Shown here: positions 24,561 through 38,322 of the stretch, in pieces
How positions within the stretch are numbered: position 1 is the first letter of the stretch
Layout: each line of letters opens with the position of its first letter
NCBI GenBank assembly: GCA_963920665.1
Contig: OY987272.1
Span: 8,313,001 to 8,377,000, forward strand
DNA: 64,000 bases
From: Straminergon stramineum
Taxonomy: Eukaryota > Streptophyta > Bryopsida > Hypnales > Calliergonaceae
Direction of reading: 5' to 3'
The notes under the pieces: generated by a model
The model's input: the letters and a program-made list of their open reading frames with translations, nothing else
Database searches by the model: none
Told to the model about the DNA's origin: nothing
Position numbers and translations under genes: made by a program

Positions 24561-25068
24561 TCTGTGGTGTCCTTCTTGGGTTAATCTTGCATATTGAATC
24601 CATGAATTGGAACTTGCGACTTGAACTTGAAGGTAGTGCACCAAATGCAAAGCAATGTTTTGGAAGTTTTTGGAGCTAATATTTTTCCTACTCTTTGTAG
24701 GAACCAACCCTTTTTTTTTACTTTTTGAGAAAGTGCCAAAGTGGCGATCACTTAAAATTTGGTGAAGTATTGTATTTCTACATTCATCCATCTTTTGGAC
24801 CAGAAAATACTTTTCAATCATATTCATGCACTTTTTCATCTAAATTTGGCAAATTCATCCACATTTTAAATTAAAATGGTAAAATTATGGCAAAAAAAGA
24901 TTACTTTTTTCTGACAAAAAATAGACATTTATTTTGGAATGGTGCAATCTAGCCCCATGGTGCCAAAAAAAAGGGCTGGTAGGAACTGTTTTTTTTCCCA
25001 AGGGCACTAGTTGCAGCCTCTCTATATTAAAATCTCTAACTTGGTTCATTTCTTCTAGTATCAAATTC

Positions 25069-25233
25069 TCATTAATTACTTTCTGTCCACTTCAAATTTG
25101 CAAAGGTTCTAATCATCATCTTTCAAAGACATGCGAGTTTTGAAACTAAACTCATTAATTACTTTCTATCCACTTCAAATTTGCGAAGGTTCTAATCATC
25201 ATCTTTCAAACACATGCCAATTTTGAAACTAAA
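25069..25233. repeat. 83-bp tandem duplication
   Basis: Two near-identical copies beginning TCATTAATTACTTTCT, at 25069 and 25152, each with the block GGTTCTAATCATCATC. Few differences, so fairly recent. Confidence 0.85.
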
Positions 25234-26021
25234 ATCCAACTAAATTTCATTACATTAGGCAAACGCAAATGACAAAGTAGGGTTTGGTCATCATGACAAA
25301 CCCTAAAGATATTTGCCTTGTTCAAGCATTCCAAAAACCTCGGCAGCCAATCCTTAAGTGATACCAACCTTGTCTAAGAATATACCCACCTCCAACAACC
25401 TAAATGTTAGCCTTGCATTTGAAATGGCAAGTGGCTAAAATTTGACAATTTCTTGAAATATCCAACTTTTATTTTTGCACCTTGGTCGGTTGTCAATCCT
25501 CCCAATTTCTAATCCAATTCCAAATCCTGTACCTAGTTATTGGTTATTTCCCAAAGGCACTCGCTAACAATGAACTAACCAGCAATTCTCCCCAAACATT
25601 GATGCAAAGTAAAATATAGGGTGAGACTAAGGAAATAGAGTTATTCATGAGGCCTACTCCAAGTAGAATTCATGAAGGTTGAAAGATTCTATAGTTCAAC
25701 GATGTTGACTTAGTGAATTTAGAAATGGGCTAAAGTGTGTTCACCTTCGATGTTGAGACAAATTAGAGTTTCGATCATCATTGAAACACAAGGAGCATTC
25801 AGAAAGTAGTATATAATTCCATTGCAAATTCTAAATCCATGCCATCCAAAATCCATTTTACTTTAACAAGTGTCCTCAATCATCAACATGGTTGGATACA
25901 TGATTTTCTAATGAAATTGTAGGCTCTGAAAAAACTACAACTACGACAGCTTCAATAACACTGTCAAATAATACTCTAGACGTTGGCGGTCTACTACCGT
26001 AATAAGTGCAAAACTAACACA

Positions 26022-29000
26022 TCACTTGGAGATCGTGGCGAGCTCTTCTGTCGGTGTAGCATCCCCGCTTCTCACGATAGGCCTAGTGTTCCTCTGCAAC
26101 CAATTTCGTGCATCTCCTTTTACAAGGGGGGATACCTGCGGAGACCAACCAATAAAAACATAAAAAGTGTGCTCAATTCACAATGTTTTCTAGCAAGAGA
26201 TAACATTCCTTAGCAAGAGATAGCACGTGCTTCTCAACATTTTCGCTATTGGTGAAATCGATTTCTTGCAATGCTCATTTAGTAGCTACTACTGAATATG
26301 CTCAGGTTACTACAGACAAAAAGCACAGTAGACATCGCATTCAACAAGTGGTCTATCTGAAAGTACCTACGTAGACTGGAAGGGAGACGGTTTCAAAGTT
26401 CAGCCTAGGGAGGTTACTCATCCCCAACATCAGTGATAGAGAGCAGTGCTAACTCATTGGTGCAGGAAACGCAAAATGCAGAATAGAATATGTAAAGCAG
26501 AATATACCTTGCTCCAGACTTCAGCATGATAATCATTGAGCCAGTTGATTTCTTGATCTGACAGTAGTTCCATGTCCAACAATTTTGCCTACAACACACG
26601 TGTTAATGGACAACAATTAGTCCCACAAAGATAAGTTTTACTAGAATGAGATACACTAAAGGCCAAGAATTTGGTACAATGTTACATTCAGCCATGGTTG
26701 CTGTGATATACGAGGATTAATATACCAAATTAATCACTCAGTATGAGCGAATAATTTGTTCAGGAAAGTATGGGAATTCAAAACCTCACCTGAATGGGCA
26801 GAAACGTCAACCGCTCGAATCCAAGAAATGTCACTCCCCCGAACCGATTTGCTGTGTCTTCTTCTCGTACAATAAGAAGATTCTACAAGCCATTTATCAC
26901 GAACACAAGTCAGGTCCCACTCTCGTGCTTATGAGATGTTGAGTTCTCGCCAAAAAATCACATCTGCTTAAACTGATAAATCAGAAGGAGATCAGACCTC
27001 AATTCGAATGCCAAACGCCCGGTCTTCATAGTATCCAGGTTCATTGCTGACAATCATTCCCGCTACCAACCCTGTCATGTTCCCAAATCGTGCGCTAACA
27101 CTCTGAGGTCCCTCGTGTACATTCAATGCTGCTCCCACTCCATGACCCGTTCCTGCAAGCCAATATAAAGTTAGGGCTTGTTACTATCTCGCTAATCACC
27201 TGCCATAATCCACACGGCATTAGACATTCGAATTCTTAACCCCTAAAGGACCACCCAACCATAATATGCTTGCAAGCTATCATAAATAAGCTGCCTCATG
27301 GATATTCATCATTTTCTAGAAATTAGTATTTTCACTTCCTAACCTACAAGTTAACTACAACATGCGATATTGTAAAGCTACATCAATGAAACCAGAAGTT
27401 TCATATCTGAAAATGTCATCTCAACGTAAGAAAATCTACTAACATCGGGGAAAGTTTTGATCTTCTTATCATCAAGTTTCTATCCTTTTTTTCACCATGA
27501 TTACACAACTTTTAATCAATTCTATCAAAATTAAAATCTTATTCATTATGACTCTTCAAAGTTTTATGCTTCAAAACTTGCTTTTACAAAATTTGCCTTT
27601 CAAACAAAGTTTGTCAAGATTAGAGTAAAACAAGTTTTTTAACGTGACTGAACAGATAATTTCTTATCACTATATTTCAATTTTCTCTTTCGATACCACA
27701 TCGGAAAGTTATAGAATCACATAATACAATACATCTAATTTCCGTTCGAGAGACCCAAGGTACTTTAGGGGTTAAGCAAGACAATTTGTTAAGCAAGGCA
27801 CTTGTTACAGTTCACAAGACAATTTCTTCACGACTAAGAAATAGGGGGGCAAGAATGAAAAAGTACCATGGCGGTAATCGAGGCCAATTTTCCACAGCGA
27901 CGCTCTAGCAAATGCATCCAGCACAAACCCTGGTGTATTTTCCGGAAAGACAGCAGTATCCACTCCAATATGACCCTGCAGATTGACGTTATGAGACAAT
28001 ACCAATCCACTAAAGCACATTGAGGCAATAAGCACAGAGACCAAACCGACAATGCTAAAACCAGTGCTGAACAATATGACAAGATAACACAAACTAATCA
28101 ACAGGAACATTCGGAGGAAATATTTCGACTTTCAGTTCCTACTTCTGGGAAAACAATATTCTAAGTCGATAGCTTTAATATCTGAGCCAAAATATCCACA
28201 ATTACGAAGTTAATCAGTAGTTCGAACCTGCAGAACTCGTGTAAAGCATTCTTTCTGGCGAGCACTGGGTGTCCCAAAATGCACTGTGCGTGTAATGTCC
28301 GTTGTGCCATCCACAAATTGCGCTCCACTATCTAACAAATACAGCTGTTTATCATCCACGTAACCACATGTTGCTGCCTCTGCTCTGTAATGTACAATGG
28401 CACCGTTTGGTCCAGACCCTGAAACAAAATATTTTCTTTCATTAGTTCGATAATACTTCTTGAGTATGGATCCAACAATAGATTGTAGCCAATTCTAAAC
28501 ATGTGACAGGAAGCCAGACTAGCTGGAACAGAAGGATAACGCAGACTTGTTTCAAATGATCAAATACACTAATTAACATTTAAAAGTAAGAGACAAACCG
28601 CTAATAGTCTCAAAACTGGTGTCCAGAAAGCCGGACTGCTTCGCCCGAAATTTCTCCAGTTGATCCGCAACCTCAACCTCGGATAATTTTCCCTTGTCAT
28701 CTAATATTTCACTCTCTAACCACGCCCAAAATTCAGAAAGCGCAGCAGCATCCCTGAAGCAATATCCAGGAGATCAATTCCACAACCGAAGGATTCCTCC
28801 AACAAACGTAGCGAGAAATTAAAATCCAGTGTGGTGGAGAGGGTTTTAGATGAAAATCAACTAAAATTGTAGTTGGAATATATTGAAAATCATCATGGTG
28901 CTCTTATTGTAACTTCTCCTAATCTATCCAGATCTTTGAGGATTTATTTCGAGGGATTGACAAACAGATAGAAAGGGAATAATTGAGTCATTGAATCATT

Positions 29001-32000
29001 GATTCACAGATTACAAATATATTGAAAAGCAAGGCGTTCCTTCAACAACCGCGGTCAGAAACATGAGTAAGAAGTGCAACAAGATAAAGACCAGAAAGCA
29101 ACAGATCTCAACCAACGATGGTACCTAAGATGAGCTTGACGCATTCCCTCAAGCTCTGCCTCATTTTTAATTGCTTTCGCAATGCCTATAGGTGAAGGTC
29201 GGTGCAGAGCAGCCGGCCCATCCAGTTCTTCCCTGTCTGTTGTTGATCGCCCCTTACTGCCACGCTTTTTAGACCTTGCGGTTTCTAAATCTTCATAATA
29301 TTGTGCGCAAGCATCATCAAATGCATTTTTTATAGCCACACTAACTGTTGCAGAATCCAACCATAATTTCGCCCCTTCTGCTGCCAGCCTGAGTCAAGCA
29401 ATGGGTGCTATTGAGAGCGTAAGGATCACATCATTCCCATTACAGTATTGCTATTAGGAATGAAAAAATATAGTATTGTCTTGAATTAAAATTCTAAATC
29501 ACACAGAAAACCCAGAAAATCTTGCAAAATACAGGTTTCTTCTACCGGTACAGTTCTTCCAATTTAAACTATTTTCTCATACTCTGGTCATCTGTTATAG
29601 ACAGAAGAGGATAAGGCACATGTAGTGGATACCTTCTGATTTCAAATACCAACGATGTGTAAGGCTTCACGGAGACTCCAGCTTCCTTCAAATGTGCCAA
29701 AATCTCAGGGGTGACTTTGGAATCATCAACAAAGAGGGACGCAGTATCCAGTTCCACAACCACGTAAGCATATGCCACTGGTGAGTGAGGCACATCGTTA
29801 CCTCGCTGCCCATGCACATATCATAGGTTAGTGAGAATCTACAGTAATTATGCAGTACAGTTTCTTTAAAGCCTGACTTCTGGGAAAAGTGGATAAAATT
29901 TCTAAGCTCATCACTTTACAAAGTGCAACGTAAAGTCAACTAAGAATGCAGATGCCAAACTGTTTGGTTGTCTCTACCCCAAGAGGATACCCTAAGCAAT
30001 AATTCAAAGATATAGAAAGCTCTGATGCCCAACTAAAATGAGACGTGTTAAAAACCAATGGAAGCATATTAAGGATCATTCCAAGGAATCAATCTCTTAT
30101 ATTTAATAGAATTGTGACATATGGTTCAAGAATAAAGGCATTTTAAATGGTCAATAGTATTTTCAATTGTTCAATCTGTGAAATAATGAGAATGTGGTAG
30201 TCCGACATTTCTATTTGGAATAGAGAGGCTTCTTCAAATCGAATGTTTGGTTAAAGTATGCACCATGTTCAATAGCCAAGCTACATCGTCAAGCATGGTA
30301 ACCACCATTGCTGTTGCCCCAGCACAAGCAAGCTCCTTCCGCAGGTTGGCAAGCTTTGAGGCCACATCCACCCCGGCATAGCGCAATTCATGCACCCTCA
30401 AAGGTTTTGAAGGTGGTTGAGGCCTTCCCTCCCCCCACACTTTATCCACCAAGTTATCATCATACACTAGGACAAGTTCCTGATCTTTCTCAGCAAGCGT
30501 TCGTCTCAGTTCGTCACCTGCATCAGCCGAGAACAAAAACTGTACACAAAATAAGATAGCTCAGATGAAGGCTTATGTGAAGGAAAGAAGAAAATAATGA
30601 CTTGTAAAACCAGTCCTCAAGAGCAGTCACGTCAGTCTAGTAATACACAACTTGCAATCAAAACAAGACATAATAGTCTTCGCTAAACATGACCAGAGAG
30701 TTAATGTCACTTACCGGGTCAATTCCAACCCTGGCTCCCTCTGGTAAATTCTCCCTCAGCCACTCACTAGTGGACGGGGTGCCTGGCGTGCCTGCCCGCA
30801 TGAGTGTCCACTCATGCCCAAGCTCATTCTCGGCCTGGAAGTCAGCAAAGCCGATGGCACAGACTAACCATCAAACATGTCACAGTAAAAGTAGATTGGT
30901 AAATGACTAAAATTGTGTAGGCTAAAGTGATCGTACTCGTTAACCCCTACAAGTCTAAGAAGCCAAATTTGGCCTCATGCTTGTTTGGTAGTTTTGAGTA
31001 GGTCTTATGGGGACTTTCGTTTGTCGAAATTTATTCATTTTCTTATCAACACATGCAATGTTCTTCACTGATTCCGGTGAGATAAAATCTGGCCCTCTCT
31101 GATTATTGATTTTCACCATATGATTAATCAAATTGGACATGTTTAAACAATGATTTCTAAGTCATTTAGGGGTTGAATGCTTGAAATGTACTCGTATTCA
31201 GCCTCTTGCATACCATTCCACGAAAACCTCCACGTTATAGACGAAGTCGAAGTATTAACATTCATGCTCTGTGACCACCTTTATGTCCTTATAAAGAAAT
31301 TCTTAGCAATTGAACATGGTGTTCTGAGCTATGTAGCCCTAAAAAACAGTACTAAAACACAACAGACGGGAAGCAAACCTGCAGAAAGTAGCGTCCATCT
31401 GTCCACAGAGCAGCCTTATCCTTTGTAACCACAGCTGTGCCAGCACTTCCTGTGAATCCTGATATGTAAGCCCGGCGCATGTAGCAGTCTGCAATGAACT
31501 CGCTCTGCATAAAGTGCCCACATCAACCAGCATTAATTCCAGAGAAAAAACATACCATCTTATTATCAGTGCACAACTTAAACACTTTGAGCAAGATTGA
31601 AATCTGGAAGACCGAACCTCCTCAACTTTAACTTAAAACTGCCTCTGACTACTGATTTCATGATGATAACAGAAACTGGAAATTGTACCAGCGGAAAACA
31701 TGATCACCTGGTGAGCATCTTCGGAGGGAACGACGTACGCATCCAAGCCATTGTTATCAGCAGCTTTTTCAAATTCTTTCCTCAAGTTCGCCAATTTCTC
31801 ATCTGGAGGATAATCTTTTTTTGCAGCCTTGCGCCGTGATGAACTTGGCTGCGCCTCAAAAGAGCCTCCAGCAGCACAAATCGCAGTTGTAGAAGTAGTT
31901 TTCCCCCTGACCTGCAACAAAAGCGTACAACATTTAGAATAAGTGAAACCACACCAAAAAGGAAACAGCCCCCTTCTTCATGCATTCAACAGGGTTTTCA

Positions 32001-32663
32001 TTAAACTTGGACCCTTCACAAAAATTAGATTAGACAGGTCTCCCTATGGTCACAATTTTCGTACGGAAGCTCCCTACGATTCCTTGGGAGACCACTGACG
32101 GATGATGAGAAGAAGATAAGCTCTGTGATGATGTCTAAAGATTTGAAAAACAATTTAATTGTGCAGAAAACCTTGTTATCTATTGCTGAAAGTGACTAAA
32201 GGTAGCAGCACAGTTATGTTCAGACACTTCAACATGAAAACCCTAATTCATTCCTCTCAAAATTTGAAACACCATTCCCCGCATTCGCCGTACAGCATCG
32301 TAGTATCTGCTTTAAAAAATTCTATGGCAAAGAATATGCATCACAATTTCAGATGTGACATACACGACCGGAAAACAACTGGAAAACAACCCAGAGTGCA
32401 ACAAACCAAACGCTTACAAGTCTCGAATTCTGACCGAACACTGTCACCCTTTTCCCAATATGCTCACGTCCGATTCTCGTGCTCCCAATTCGAACAAGCA
32501 GGTTCAATTTCTTCCCACGGACAACATGATTCTTACCACCAGCCAAATTTCGTGCAGGGCTCCATTTCGAGACCAGAAGCGCGCAGCATCGTTGTTTCTG
32601 GGACTGAAATAATGGCGTGGGCATGTGGGACAACAACGCGCCAACGATCGCTGCTCTGGTCAT
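26022..32663 (-). CDS. Xaa-Pro aminopeptidase P, plastid type (14 exons)
   Basis: Releases N-terminal residues from peptides with proline at position 2. Thirteen exons are clear (plus-strand coordinates): 26022-26135, 26508-26588, 26790-26882, 26998-27152, 27867-27975, 28228-28418, 28599-28753, 29125-29388, 29633-29805, 30264-30539, 30715-30834, 31379-31504 and 31708-31911. They give 686 aa in frame. An N-terminal creatinase fold ([20 protein letters not shown]) precedes the metallopeptidase domain. Metal ligands are visible in [15 protein letters not shown], in GTGHGVG, in SNEPGYY and in FGIRIE. Sequence before [10 protein letters not shown] is Ser/Arg/Lys-rich, and the best first exon (ATG 32663, [13 protein letters not shown]...) looks like a transit peptide, so plastid location is likely. 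The exon 1 donor is not settled: the best GTAAGA site (exon end 32537) does not give matching phase. Two introns carry TTAA-type MITEs. Confidence 0.9.
27240..27771 (-). mobile_element. TTAA-flanked MITE in an aminopeptidase P intron
   Basis: TTAA at 27236-27239 and 27772-27775. Ends read inward are CCCCTAAAGGACC and CCCCTAAAGTACC. The 532-bp element makes up most of the 714-bp intron 27153-27866. No ORF. Confidence 0.75.
30944..31172 (-). mobile_element. TTAA-type MITE in an aminopeptidase P intron
   Basis: Left flank TTAA (30940-30943); right flank TTGA, one change from TTAA. Ends CCCCTACAAGTCTAAGAA and CCCCTAAATGACTTAGAA agree over about 15 of 18 bases. Relatives lie at 15808-16036 and 50570-50744, with the shared block CAACACATGCAATGTTCTT. 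Confidence 0.75.
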
Positions 32664-33292
32664 GGCGGTCGCTCCAATTCAAACCACAAACCAAGCCACT
32701 ACTTCCAACTCTATGGAATTTCAATTCAGAGATTCGGCAATTTCCACTGGCGCAATTAAAATTTCTTGCAAATGTGACGTGAAAACATGGTAAGGACGCA
32801 GATTTAGAGGAATGCTAAGATTGTGGTGACATTCTTGGGAACCACGAGGTACAGGAATCTGTTCGCGCGCCGTAAGGGTGGCGTGGTGGCGCTGGGCGAA
32901 TTCGTTCCGCAGAACCAAAGTAGAAGGCGAGCGCGGCGGATGGAAATATGAGGATGATGTTTTTTTCATCCGTTTCTTACAATGTTCATTGTTTCCACAC
33001 GGCACGGCTATAGACCCCACAACGCAGCAATAGGCCCTCTCCTCCCTCTCTCTCTCTCTCGCTCTCCCTCTTCCTCTCCAACGTTCACACGGGAATCCCC
33101 GTAGTTCCCGCGCCTCTTCCCAGTTCTGCAGTTAAGCTTAAAGTCGCCGTTTGCAGCTCTGCTCTCAACTGACAAACCAACGTCAGCTTCCTTGTCTCTT
33201 TAGCTTTTGCGTAGGTTGATGGTTTAGTTTGTGTTTCGGTGGATTCTTTTTGTTGTGGAGATTGTGGATGGTGAGTGATTAGTTTTGGGATA
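32664..33292. promoter_or_regulatory. Divergent promoter: aminopeptidase P / neprosin
   Basis: About 630 bp separate the two putative start codons, which point away from each other. A pyrimidine tract with a (CT)n core lies at 33035-33080 on the plus strand, typical of the Y-patch of plant core promoters and placed to serve the neprosin gene. Exact transcription starts cannot be read. Confidence 0.5.
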
Positions 33293-36200
33293 ATGGCGAT
33301 TAGGAATAGGATGTGTTTAGTACTCTTGCTTTCGGTTCTCCTAGTGCCGACGTTCGTTACTGCGACTCCGTTTCCTGTTCCAGGTCGTCCACTGCAGAGC
33401 CAGCACAAGCAAATGCGGGTGAACAATGCGAGTCATGCACGGACGCAGGGGCAGCTGTTTACGACGACGAATGCAGATGCAACTTCATTCACAGTGAGTA
33501 ATCGATCACGATCTCTGCTTTCATTTTTACTAGTGTGATGGTTTGAAGTTTAGGTTTCGAGACTTACCGTGGAAGTTTATCGATTAGCGTTAGTTTCAAA
33601 CGCATGATCGAGTAACCGAATTCTCGCTATGGTGTCCATGTTTCCCTTATAGTGATATTTATGGTAATGGCAGTTACCGATTGCCTATACTGAGATTTTA
33701 CAAGCAGATGTCAGTAAGAAATCTAGGATAATTCTAGAATATGGTTGGTACAACTGCATAAAACTTCGCCACAGCCTCTGAAAACGGCCCCTTTGATGAA
33801 TGGTCTTTACCTTTGAATGGCTATGAGAGCATCGCTCTTCACGGCTAGCTTGAACTTGCCATTAGAATTGAGAACTTTGCAGGTTTGTATCTGAGTAGTT
33901 TCGTTCAATTCTCAAGTAGTACTTGACAATCCCCTTGATTAGTATGTTTCAAAACGCTGTAATCAAGATTCAGAGAGTTAGTATTTTTAAGACTGTAAGG
34001 TATTTTCATGAGGTAGTAATGTTATCATCAGCATGCAAAATCGAAGTTCTTGGGGAAAAAAAATATATAATTCCTTCTAATGTGGACATTTGCAGAGCCT
34101 GAATCAAAAAGGTTCTTTGTTAATCACATCCAAAACCAAAGTTATTCTCTGATTGTATAATGATGCGTAGTACAGAGAATTGAATCTTGGTGAACAAATA
34201 ACTTCTTCAATTACATTGGTAAGTTTCTGATTGCCAAGAATGAGAAGTACAAGCAATGTTTCCTCTGATAGCTAGGACAGGTATAGATTTAAGTGTATGA
34301 CAACTCTAATACACTTGATTTCCCTTGCATTATGGAATTGCTTCTAATGTGGGCAATGGCAGTTATCCGACGGCGATACTGTAACCTGCATTCCCATCGA
34401 GAAACAACCTTCTTTATCTCCATTCGACAATCCTGAAATCCAAGTAAGATTTGACATACTTGCAGAGCCCTCTTGTTCTGCCCATTCTCTGAGGTTATTT
34501 TTTCATGGATTTGGCAAGTTGTATGTTCAATATTATGAAGCCTAAAAGTATTGCTATGAGAGCGTACCTCACCATCTAACTACTGAAGAGAGATATTGAG
34601 AGATAACCTTTACTCATCTGTATCTCCTTCATCCACCAAGCTACTTAATTTACTACCTAGATGTCGCTCTACATACCAGAAAAATATAAGGACTTCCTAA
34701 GCGCATTGTGCACTTACTAGTGGTGAAGCCATAAAAATGTAAGGACTTCCTAAGTTCATTGTGCACTTACTAGTGGTGAAGCCTTTGGGTTGTACAGTAC
34801 AAGTACAACTACCTATATTCTATCGTACTCTAACTGCTCCAGAATGCATACACTCTAGGTTAATTGAATTACAAATCCAGCATTGTATGCTTCGTTTGAA
34901 GCTTGATTAATCGATCAATTGTAGACTCTTTCGAGTAAGTTTGGTATACAAAAGGGCCAATTATTTAATCCTTGTTGGTATTACTTGAATGTTGCAGCTG
35001 AAGCCATCCATGCATCCGGACTCTGGAAGCTCTGCAAGCAACGACAATGGGGCCAAGACGGCCTCCCAGTTGTTTGCCAAGGAGTATAAGAAGTGTCCCA
35101 AAGGCCAGATTCCAGTGCGGAAAAATCGTCAATCGGACTTGGACGCAGCTGGAGAATTGAGTACCAGCTCACCGAAACGCAAGTATGTGCACCAGGTGAG
35201 AATTTATTAACCCGAAATGCACAGCAGGCACTAGGTGGAAGATGAATGTGTGAAAGGAGCTTTCATTCAATTAATAATCATGGAGGAAGCTTCAAGAAAA
35301 ATCGTGTAATATTAATGGAAAGAGGAAAGAAGGATCTAGGTGAATCGGTAACATATAGGTTTTGGAATAGTTACAATCATTTCAAAATGGCATTTTAAAA
35401 GTGATCTTATTATCTTTTGTTCAAGCACTTAAGGGTTAAATTCTCAAACTTTTTGTATTCTATGTGCGGTTCAAATTTTCAAACCTTTTTTTTCCAACCT
35501 CTAAAGAACAGAGGACTCACATGTGCCTAAATTTGAATGTTCATGTTGAGAAGAAATCAGTAATTTCAGACAGAGTCTAATCTTATATTAGTGAAGAGTT
35601 GGTGCATTTGATAATATGTAAACATGAAAACATGTAACCTTCACAACCTTGGCATGTTGCATTCAATAAGCTCATTTTTTGATGTCTGTTTTGCTAAGAA
35701 ATACTCTGTGAAAAATTCGTGCAGCATGCGTACACAGCAACAACCATCTCCCATCCTCCAGCATACAAGGGAACCCAAGTGGTGTTAAACGTGTGGCAAC
35801 CATTTGTGGAGCCTCATGACTTCAGCCTGGCCCAGCTCTGGGTCATGAACACAGGCTTGTCATTCAACCCGGACAGTAGCAACTGGCTCATGAACTCCAT
35901 GGAAGTTGGTTGGCAGGTTTATTCGGACCTATACGGGGACAAGTTGGCTCGCCTCTTCGTCTACTGGACTGTGAGTGCCACTTCTGTCATTTTAATGTTC
36001 TTCACTAGGCTTGGAATAATAGTGGAATGTCAAATAAGCGTAGATTTGCAACAGTTTAATAGCAGTGGTCCTAAATGTGATTTTCAGATTTAGCTCTAGC
36101 AGGCAAAGAACCTGTTGAATAAGGTGTGTTCGCACTTGGTGTTAGGCGTTGTGTCAGTAAAGTTTAAAGATGTACTAAATTCATCCCCGAAACCCTCACT

Positions 36201-38322
36201 ACCACCACTCTCAACACCAATTGACTGCTATACCTTAGTGTGCTGAAAATTCAAAGTTGACAGTATGGTATTCAAAACTGTTGTGCTTATAAAACAGCAG
36301 CTACACTACGAGAGGCTCTGTCCTTGTAGGTGCGGCTTGCTTTTTCGAGTATGCTCCTGCTCAAACTTCCTCACATGTAGCGTTTTTCATTGGAAAGCCT
36401 TCTCTCCTCCGGTTCAGAGTCCAGAATTGGAAGACGTTTTGCTAAAATTTCTCCAAATTTCTGAACTCTGCTTTGTGGACACTTCGAAGGGGAATGTTTC
36501 TAAGAAAAGATCTTGGAAAATAACTTGACATGTATTGCTTTACACATTTATTGTCTCGTGTGCCTATGATTTTAGGAGGAACTCTAATTGCATTTTCTTC
36601 TGTGAACTTTGTGAATAATTTTGCAACATTTGTGAAATTTCATCCTATCAGATCTAAGTGCTTGTTGGAATTTTGATTTGTAGCTGGTTTGTTTTTGCTT
36701 ATATTTTATGTTTTTCATGTAGTCTTGGATGGTCTCTTAAGTATGTTTTTGTGTGCTTGGCTCAATCTTCTTGTGCTGCAGGGAGACGGGTACGTGAATA
36801 CGGGTTGCTACAACCTCAACCAAGACTGTCCTGCCGGGAGTGAAGGCTTTGTTCAAGTGAGCAGCAAGGTGCTGCTCGGTGGTTCAATTTCACCCCCTTC
36901 AGAAGCAGATTCTGAGCAATATGAGATCACGTTACGTGTATTCAAGGTATTTCTGTCTCTTCATAACCCTAAAACATGTATATTTCTGTCACCTTGGGTT
37001 GTACAAGAGCGAAACTCTCTTGAGATCATATTTTGATCACCCTGTCCTGCAAGCATTCTAGTAGGAAGTTGAAGGAATATTAGGCAACCCCATGAACCAA
37101 GCCATTCATACACCCAATAACTACTAAATGAAGGCTAGCCAATAAATTAGGAAGACGAAAGATGTAATTGGTACCAGGGTTAGAGTACATACCAGGTTCA
37201 CTTCTGTTTTATGAAAATCTTATAAGAGCATTCTCAGCGGTAGGTTGAAGGAATAGTAGAGAATCCCATGAGCCCAGCTTTGCTTACACCAAATAGTTGC
37301 TAAATGAAGGCCAACCAAGTGAAATAAGAGGAGACTTGTTGCTGGTTGTAATGTGGGTCAGTGAAGAGGAGACAGGATGATGCTTGAGGTTTGAGGTTTG
37401 AGAGTTTTAGGGTTTAGGATCCTTGAAACCCTGTACCTTATGTCTAATATTGACTGGGTTGGATTGGACAGGACGATGAATCTGGGAATTGGTGGCTCCA
37501 GTACAACCAAGAAAATGTGGGGTATTGGCCGAGGTCGTTATTTCACTCGCTCAGGGACACCAGCGACTTGATCCAGTGGGGTGGCGAGGTTTTTGATGTT
37601 CGTGAAGGGGATGCGCAGACGAAGACTGTCATGGGTAGTGGAGCTCTCGCCACCTCGGGCTTTGGCAAGGCTGCTTATCAGCGCAACCTGCAATATGTCT
37701 CCCTGGGCAACACCATGTACGACGTCACTGACTTACAGGTATGATGAGCTAAACCCAATTACATACAATACACAACTCCAACAGGATTTGTTAATAGATT
37801 AATCCCCTAGCAGGAATAGAGAAAAAAACCATGTGCAACATTGCAGAATCTGCAACACTGGGACATTGAAATTAGGGCATGAATTTGAAACTTGTGTATC
37901 AATTGAAACTTGAGCTCCTAGAACTTCAAGCCAATAGGATTTGTTTCTAGATTAATGCCATATCAGGAATAGAAAAAAGGAATGCCTATCGGAATTGTCT
38001 AGTCAATTATACTAGTACTAACTTCTAAAGCATAATTTTTTAGTTCAAAAGGCATGTTTCAGGATTGAAAGGCATGATTTCTTATTTCTATTGTTCTATT
38101 GTGCTGTCTTTCTCCCAAGGGGTGGAGGGTATTGGGGAGTGGAGGTATGACATGCACCTTGTGGAATATGTGAGGATTCAGTAACTGTGTTAACTAAAGA
38201 TGGAATGCTTCTAACTGTTCTTCACCAATCAGAATGTGACCACGGCGCCTTCTTGCTACACCGTGTCGCCTGGCAACAACCAAGACTGGGGCACTTACTT
38301 CTACTATGGAGGCCGCTGCTGA
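33293..38322 (+). CDS. Neprosin-family (DUF239) secreted glutamic peptidase, 7 exons
   Basis: Exons 33293-33493, 34363-34443, 34998-35195, 35725-35970, 36782-36946, 37472-37738 and 38233-38322, all phase 0, give 415 aa. The N-terminus is a signal peptide (MAIRNRMCLVLLLSVLLVP...), so it is secreted or vacuolar. The activation domain (about 60-150) holds DGDTVTCIPIEKQ. The neprosin catalytic domain (about 165-415) holds MEVGWQVYSDLYGD, GCYNL, GFVQVSS and the C-terminal WGTYFYYGGRC. The catalytic pair of the family, two glutamates, appears conserved as E220 (in SMEVGWQ) and E336 (in WGGEVF). Known members cleave after proline; most plant paralogues have no known role. The ATG at 33293 is the first in the frame and starts the signal peptide. 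Introns hold tandem duplications and a small TTAA element. Confidence 0.9.
34688..34786. repeat. 53-bp tandem duplication in neprosin intron 2
   Basis: AAGGACTTCCTAAG followed by CATTGTGCACTTACTAG starts at 34688 and again at 34741, almost unchanged. Confidence 0.85.
35211..35435 (+). mobile_element. Candidate TTAA-flanked MITE in neprosin intron 3
   Basis: TTAA at 35207-35210 and 35436-35439. Ends read inward are CCCGAAATGCACAG and CCCTTAAGTGCTTG, alike at about 8 of 12 bases. The left flank lies only 11 bp past the exon 3 donor. Confidence 0.45.
37045..37330. repeat. ~176-bp diverged tandem duplication in neprosin intron 5
   Basis: AGCATTCT followed by GTTGAAGGAATA and then CTAAATGAAGGC recurs at about 37053 and 37229 with moderate divergence. 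A smaller similar duplication (AGATTAAT...CAGGAATAG) lies at about 37780-37970 in the next intron. Confidence 0.65.

Larger units (their letters stand above)
23859..26021. other. Intergenic region between two convergent genes
   Basis: No gene. It contains the 3' region of the small gene, a dispersed repeat (24356-24560) and an 83-bp tandem duplication (25069-25233). Confidence 0.45.

Noticed and set aside
32159..32782. 207-aa plus-strand frame over the aminopeptidase P start region
   Set aside because: Antisense to the probable first exon, with no recognisable domain.
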